From Antitrichia curtipendula (Eukaryota; Streptophyta; Bryopsida; Hypnales; Leucodontaceae), in the NCBI GenBank assembly GCA_951230915.1, contig OX579635.1, positions 45,880,001-45,944,000 on the forward strand: a DNA stretch of 64,000 nucleotides, given 5' to 3'. The translations under genes were made by a program, and so were the position numbers. The notes under the pieces were generated by a model. The model was not told where the DNA came from. It saw only the letters and a list, made by a program, of their open reading frames with translations, and ran no database searches. Shown here one piece after another: positions 57,790 to 64,000 of this stretch; position 1 is the first letter of the stretch; each line of letters begins with the position of its first letter.

Positions 57790-58425
57790 GTAAGTAAAAC
57801 AATCCATGTAGGATATATAAATTAGGATTAATAGGAGCACAACTATTCATAGTTAAGTGAAAAGCAGAAATTATGTTCAAAGTCAAATTTTAGAACCCCA
57901 TTTAAGCACATTAGAATAATGTTTTCAAAAAACTTTGAACTTAGAAAATTTGAAGAATCAATCTAGTTTTCATCTCCAAAAAAAAATTTGAGGTTTAGAG
58001 CCTCCAATAAAAAGTTATGGACAAAATTCAAAGTCGAATTTTAGACCCCATTTAGGTATAGTAGAATACTTTTTTAAGAAAAAATTTGAACTGAATAATG
58101 TTAGAAAATCGATTTTTTTTTCATCTCCAAAAATGAATTTGAAGTTTAGAGCCTCTAGTAAAAAGTTATGGACAAAATTCAAAGAGTGTTTGAAAATGGC
58201 AAAGAAAATTTCCCTTTCAACTCCTTTTAGAATTTTGTCCATAGCTTTTTACTGAGGCTCTAAACCTCAAACGGATTTTTGGAGATGAAACTAGATTGAT
58301 TCTCCATCTTTTTAGAGTTCAAAGTTTTTTGGAAAAAATATTCTACTATGCCTAAATAGGGTCTAAAATTTGACTTGAAACATAAATCCTGTATTTGACA
58401 ATGAGTGATCTCTCTTCAAAATATT
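57790..58425. repeat. Foldback element 2 with a duplicated left arm
   Basis: Two tandem copies of the left arm (57841-58033 and 58034-58190), each with caaattttagacccc-type, catctccaaaaa and aaaagttatggacaaaattc, face one right arm (58200-58420) with gaattttgtccatagctttt and aatagggtctaaaatttgac. The wording is related to the element at 56340-56921. Confidence 0.65.
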
Positions 58426-60696
58426 CCATACCCTTTGAGGATTCACCGTGGACAATTGACTTCTCTATAAAAACAACCTCTTCACCCTTCATTCTCATCA
58501 ATTACCAATGAATTTTTTTTTATTATATTTCCATTAAAAAAACTCTTGATGTTAGATATCACCTGACTATTTTTGACATTTTTTTTTTCAACAACTTAAT
58601 TAGAATACAAGATATGCAATTATCAAGGTTAAGATGCATTACAATACATGACCCCTGATTATTTACACCTTGTATTTAGATTTTGAACCATTGATAATGA
58701 TAAAAAAAATTACGGACAATTTTTTTTCAGGGGGCAATCTGAGCATTTTCTTCAAAAAATAATTTATAGAATTCATTTTTTTATTCACAGTTTTTTAGAA
58801 AAAATTGTTTGACCAAGTTAATTATGTTTTCTAAAACAATCTCCCCATTGGAATTATTGTTTTTCAATTCTACTTTAGAGCTATCAACAATTTAGTATTT
58901 GTTCAATTTTAGACCTACTTGGCTACTTCTACATAACAAAAAAATTTAAGAATGAAAATCAAATGTGTATTTCTTGAAGAAGAAAAAAATTAGACTTTTA
59001 GTTCAATTCTTCAATAGAAAAAAATTTAAATCAAAGTATGTATTGGAAAATATTTTCAAAAGTGGTCATCAAAGTCATATGAAATTGCAAGAGAACAATC
59101 AAAACAAATTATTTTCTAACTTTGAATGCTAATATCTTCCAATCTGTACGGTTTAACTTTATGAAATTCTTACCACATGATTTGAAAAAAGTCAAGTACA
59201 AGATCCTATAGTCAAGTGTATTTTTTTAAAACTTTCTTCTATTTTCTTAGGTGAATACAATACAAATGGCAATTTTGAGTGTTTTATTGACTGAAAATGG
59301 CCTTCAGACTTTAGGGGGTAAAAATTTCTTGCCCTTTGCAATAGAAATGACAATTTTGAATGGTTTTTGATGGAAAAAAGGTTTTGGGACTTTAGAAGTT
59401 AATACTCACCAATAGAGGATTGACACATTACCCCTTGTAGGCATTAATTAACTGATTTTGTTAGAAAAATGAATGGATTTGGATGGTTTTTTAGAGGGAA
59501 TTGCGCAATAAACGGAATTGGAAAGGTCTACCTTAATATATGGAGGGACCTACTTTGACAGGCCATGTAAGACAAAATACTACATCACACAGGCTTACCA
59601 CGCTTGTCTAAAAAAAACTACTCTATAGTAGGGCAAGGGCAAGCTAGAGTGTACCAAAGCTAGTAGAAATACAATTATAATAATCCATTTCATTTTTTTC
59701 ATATGACCTCTAAAGTTTTTTATGTTTTTTTCTATAATTTCTTTATAGTGTATTAAAGTAAAAGATGAAGAAATTTAATTAAATTTTTTTTGTGTATTTA
59801 TATAAACAATTTCAAAGATAACATCAAATTTTGATTAATTTCAATAAATTATAGAATTGATTATAATGAAAATTAACTCTATTGAAAGTTAGGCCATCCT
59901 TAAAAATACTTTTTTCAATTATTTTGATAAGATAGACTTGTGTAAAGCTGATTTTTATTATGTTTAATGTATCCCAAAAAAATCAATACTATTTTTTATT
60001 AAATAATGATACATAAAAGTCCTTTCTTCAAAGAATAAAAGATAAATTCTAATAATAAATACAACAATTCCACTTACAACAACATATTTTTCATATTTTT
60101 CAAACATCAAAATGATATTTTATGTTCAATCTTGTATGAATTCAAGAGTCATTTCTTAAAAGTTAATGGATTGTGATAACTAGTCTTCAAGTAAAGACTA
60201 AATAGTCCTTAACATATATAAATTTTATGTGTTAAGGACTACTAAAGGTTGTAATCTTTTGAATTGGCTATGACTCCCTTTAATTTGTAATCTATTATTT
60301 ACCAACTTTGCATGCATACACTGTCAAAATGGCAATGACTTAGCTCTAAAATGCCTTATTAGCCAAAAAGTGATTGACAAATAATTGTAAGAGAAACTAT
60401 CAAAAGGAAGAATGCATCTATTCATTCCAAAATCTCACAATTTCTTAGCTGATTATTTTGGTCAAAGGCCTTATCCTTGATCCTTCTAAGATTAATCTTC
60501 AAAGGTCTATAAGAATTGTATATATAATATTCTATTTGATTTTTAGAATATAAATTATATACTAAAATTTGGTAGGACATACACCATGGGATTGGAACAA
60601 GGATTGGAAATTCAACAATTAATATATTTCATTTTGGACCTATTTAGCCTATGATTATATGCTATGAGAATATCTTCCAAGAATAATTGAAATCCT
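58426..60696. other. AT-rich spacer
   Basis: About 2.3 kb without a gene. It contains a short hairpin at 60203-60241 (tagtccttaaca pairing with tgttaaggacta) and a repeated phrase around 59270-59390 (gacaattttgaatggttttt, gggactttagaagttaatac). Confidence 0.4.
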
Positions 60697-63561
60697 ATGT
60701 TTCTGATATCAACCCATCTTCTTTTAGCATTTTGCCAATACAATTTTAATTATGTGGCACCATTGATGGAGAAGGAGCCATTATTGGAGATTCAAACAAA
60801 TGGTGATACTTCTGCAACAATCTTAGAAACTAAAAAGAAAAAAGGACCAGCTATGTCAGACTCAATACCAAATGAATCGAATTCCAGGACTAATGATGGA
60901 GAGTCAAGTTCCTATGCTGAGTTACTTAAGGTTATTGAAGAATATAAAGAAATTCAACGGCTTATGAATTTGAAGACAAATTCTTATATATAAAACTAAA
61001 GAGGTTGCATATCAAGAACAAGTGAAGAGACTAGAGGTTTCAAGAATCAAATTCCAAGATATGCATAGAGCAAGTGAATTAGCCTTGGGAGCAAATACAG
61101 AAGATTATTGAGTTTTAAAATTACACTATGAAGAACTACAAAATGAAAAGAACAAATTAGAACAAAATTATCAGCTTATGGAGACACAAGAAATCCTTAT
61201 CTTCTCCAACAATTTAGAAGAACATCAACAAGTGGTGTGGAAAGTTCTACAACGACTCCAAAAACATGGGCTTTATGCCAAAGAAATGCCAGTTCCATTG
61301 CAAATCCGTTGAATTTTTGGGAATTATTATTTCGGCCAAGGGACTTGAGATGTGCTAGAATAAGGTCCAAACTATTAAAGATTGGCCTGCTCCAAAGACG
61401 GTTAAGGAAGTTCAAGCCCTCCTTAGGTTTGCAAATTTCTACTGCCGATTTATATGTAATTACTCAAAGATTGCGGTGCCCCTCACAAAGTTGACACAGA
61501 AGGATAAAGTATTTGAGTGGACGCCACAAGAAGATTGAGCATTTAAAGAATTATGATCTAGATTCCTACATGCACCAGTATTATTCATCCAAACTTTAAC
61601 TGACCTTTTATAGTTGAGATTAATGCCTCTGATATGGTGACAGGCGCGGTTCTTTCGCACATGTCAAGGACAGACATCTACACCCTTGTACATATCAAAG
61701 TTCAAAAATGTTGTCAGCTGAATAAAACTACAACATTTATGACAAAAAACTTTTGAGTGTAGTTTTGGCATTCCAAGATTGGTGGGTTTATTTGGAAGGA
61801 TCTCTACATCAAGTTCGGGTAATTTCCAATCACAAGAACTTGGAGTATTTCCTTACCACCAAACAATTAAATCTACAACAAGCTCGATGGTCTGAATTTT
61901 TATCAACATTTAATTTTGACATCCAACATTGACCAAGTTCATTGAATGGGAGGGCGGATGCGCTTTCAAGGCAAATAGATGTCACAGAAGGGGAAATTAA
62001 AGAGCACCAACCCCTTTTACAACTAGCTACAATCAAATCTTGTGAGCCAATTTGGACCGATGCTTGTATTTTTGAATGACCGTAGGTAGCAATTGAAGAA
62101 GATGCCACGTTGCAACCAATATTGACATTCTTTAAAGGGGATTCGAATTGGACCCCAACAGACATCCGTCATTGGCTTCAAGGATATACTTTCACTAATG
62201 GCATCCTCCGTTTCTAGGAAATGATATATGTACCGGGTGATGAGAAACTTTGGCGTCAAATTTTGTGATCCAAGCATGATGTCCTTGCTGCAGGACATCA
62301 AGGACAAGCAAAGATCCTAGATTTGGTTATAAGAACTTTTTATTGGCCTATTTTTTGCCAATATGTTCACTGCTATGTTGATGGATGCAACTTCTATCAA
62401 AGATCAAAAGCTACACATCATGCTTGATATAGGTTGATGCAACCAATCCCAACCGCCCATGCACCTTGGAAAAGAATTTCTAATGATTTTATAGTGAAAT
62501 TACCAAATAACAGAGGATATGACTCTATTATGGTAGTCATAGATAAAAACACAAAGTTGGCTCACTTCATTCTCACAAAGGAAACAATCGATTGTAATGA
62601 AACTACCTATTTATATTTGCAGCATATCTAGAAACATCATGGGACACCGGATGAAGTAAGATCATATCGAGGTTATATTTTTGTATCAAAATTGATGAAA
62701 AGACTATGTAAACTTCTTCGGATTCAGTCGTCTCCGACAACAACCTTCCATCCTCAAGGAGATGGTTAGACTGAGAGGGTAAGCCAAATAGTAGAACAAT
62801 TCTTATGAATGTTCACTACTAAACATCAAGATGATTGGATTGACCTCCTTCCCCTGGCCGAACTTGCGTACAATAATGCATGACATTCTGCAACAAAATT
62901 TTCTTCGTTTTATGCTACTTATGGTTATCATCCGGCATTATCGTTTTTGACACCAACTACCTCCACGGTCCTAGCGGCAGAGGACCGCATTTGGTACCTA
63001 CAACAAGTGCATGAGGAACTGAAAACAATTATTAAAATGGCAGGAAAACAAGCAAAGCAAAGTTATGATTGGACATGGAGTAAAGCTGCAATCTACATTT
63101 AGAATTGGTGACAAGGTTCTTCTCCGAAATGAGAATATTGCCACTATCGTGCCATCCCGGAAATTGGACTCTAAATTTTTGGAACCTTTCATGATGATAG
63201 CAAAACTCTCAAATGTGGTTTACCGCCTCAAGTTACCCAAAATCCTACGTATCCATGATGTATTTCACGTCTCTCTTCTGGAAAGATATTGGCAAGAAAC
63301 CATCCGAAGATGACACCGTATACTACCTTTGCCAATTGTCACCCTTGATGGAGATGTTGAATGGGAGGTTCACGAAGTTTTTGATTTGCGGGGTTTTGGT
63401 CGTTGGAAGAAACTCCAATACCTTATTTCTTGGGAGGGCTACAGACCAGATGAACACTCATGGAAGTCATCTGCAAATCTAGAGAATGCACATGATGTTG
63501 TTGCAAAGTTCCATATGTTCCATCCTATGGCATTGCGACCAGAGTCACGGAAAACGTGACT
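60697..63561 (+). mobile_element. Degenerate Ty3/gypsy chromovirus (pol 3' half)
   Basis: Readable in pieces across frames. An upstream ORF (60697-60993) may be a gag remnant. The 3' part of reverse transcriptase follows ([49 protein letters not shown]; 61240-61500), then RNase H ([17 protein letters not shown]; 61830-61980), the integrase zinc finger and core (GHQGQAKILDLVIRTFYWPI, RISNDFIVKLPNNRGYDSIM, LLPLAELAYNNA; 62290-62890), and the GPY/F region (IHDVFHVSLLERY). It ends with a chromodomain at 63329-63559 (EVHEVFDLRGFGRWKKLQYL, ISWEGYRPDEHSW), which marks a chromovirus. Protease and most of reverse transcriptase are missing. Many stops and frameshifts make it inactive. Confidence 0.85.
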
Positions 63562-64000
63562 CGGACAATAAAGGAAGATACATATACAAACTAGTTAGTA
63601 CACTACAAGAGAAAAGGGTGTTTTAAGTATAGTCCTAGAGATAACATTTTAAGTAATGACCTTTTTAGAAGATTTTCAGTAAGAATTTACAAGATATTTG
63701 TGTCTTTCTAGAAGAATTTTACTAGAAAGACACAAATATCTTGTAAATTCTTACTGAAAATCTTCTAAAAAGGTCATTACTTAAAATGTTATCTCTAGGA
63801 CTATACTTAAAACACCCCTTTCTCTTGTAGTGGTAACAGCCGGACTTATGTGCAATTACAACGGTTATAGTTAGTTGCTCCTTCTCTTTCCCTTTAAGAA
63901 ATGCAAGAGGAGGTTTATTCCTCATGCGACATTTTGCTTAATACAAACATAATGATTTTGACTCAAATTGAGTGCTCTTTTATTGCTTGTTATAAGATAG
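63562..64000 (+). other. Probable 3' end / LTR region of the chromovirus
   Basis: Sequence after the pol stop, split by the CACTA element. After it come taacagccggacttatgtgc and a polyadenylation-like tail region with gctctttt and cttaatacaa. It looks like a 3' LTR, but the window ends before its boundary and no second LTR is visible. Confidence 0.4.
63601..63832. mobile_element. CACTA-type foldback MITE nested in the chromovirus
   Basis: A 232-bp element beginning cactacaagagaaaagggtg and ending with its complement cccctttctcttgtagtg, with arms of about 110 bp that are almost perfectly complementary around a loop near 63711-63722. It is flanked by the 3-bp target duplication GTA (63598-63600 and 63833-63835). 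CACTA ends with a 3-bp duplication define the CACTA/En-Spm superfamily. The near-perfect arms suggest recent insertion, after the retroelement decayed. There is no coding capacity. Confidence 0.9.

Noticed and set aside
1..64000. tRNA, rRNA or organelle-derived insertions
   Set aside because: None was recognised by eye; a tRNA scan would be needed to exclude them.

Overview
This window is nuclear DNA of a land plant. The evidence is GT-AG introns in every intact gene, two plant-type housekeeping genes (a ROOT UV-B SENSITIVE protein with a plastid-like leader and an RRP6-LIKE 3 exonuclease), a plant DRM-type DNA methyltransferase fragment, a Mutator-like transposon with an Ulp1 protease gene, and a Ty3/gypsy chromovirus. 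The two protein kinases resemble expanded moss kinase families, so a moss is my best guess; I cannot fix the species. Genes are moderately GC-rich, while the DNA between them is strongly AT-rich and is mostly decayed transposons and foldback repeats.

Layout. 1-12.9 kb: a decayed Mutator-like locus, with a broken SWIM-finger transposase on the + strand (3-3005) converging on a five-exon Ulp1-like cysteine protease gene on the - strand (12910-7382). The visible stop codons of both genes are explained by C-to-T changes (CAG to TAG, once CAA to TAA). 14-19 kb: a C-rich minisatellite with higher-order repeats. A 2.2 kb unrelated segment interrupts it and begins with the C-terminal exon of a DRM methyltransferase. 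19.8-21.9 kb: a non-autonomous PIF/Harbinger-like element with TAA target duplications. 22-31 kb: foldback elements, two copies of a hairpin MITE and decayed repeats.

31-50.4 kb is the gene-bearing core. It holds an atypical protein kinase (-), a complete 12-exon RRP6L3 gene (+), a third copy of the hairpin MITE, a three-exon gene for a small Cys-rich secreted protein (-), and a complete 8-exon RUS1-like gene (+) arranged head to head with the small gene. 51.9-53.7 kb holds a second kinase whose N-terminal half is separated from its kinase domain by frameshifts. 54-60 kb is AT-rich and carries large imperfect palindromes. 60.7-64 kb is a degenerate Ty3/gypsy chromovirus with a recent CACTA-type foldback element nested in its 3' end.

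The intact genes are not a pathway: RRP6L3 is RNA turnover, RUS1 is a plastid-linked DUF647 protein, and the kinases are signalling proteins. The most unusual items are the MITE family whose 80-bp hairpin arms change in concert, the DRM exon inside the minisatellite array, and the uniform C-to-T stop signature across the Mutator/Ulp1 locus. All exon junctions were read by eye from GT/AG sites, reading phase and family resemblance; no search was run.
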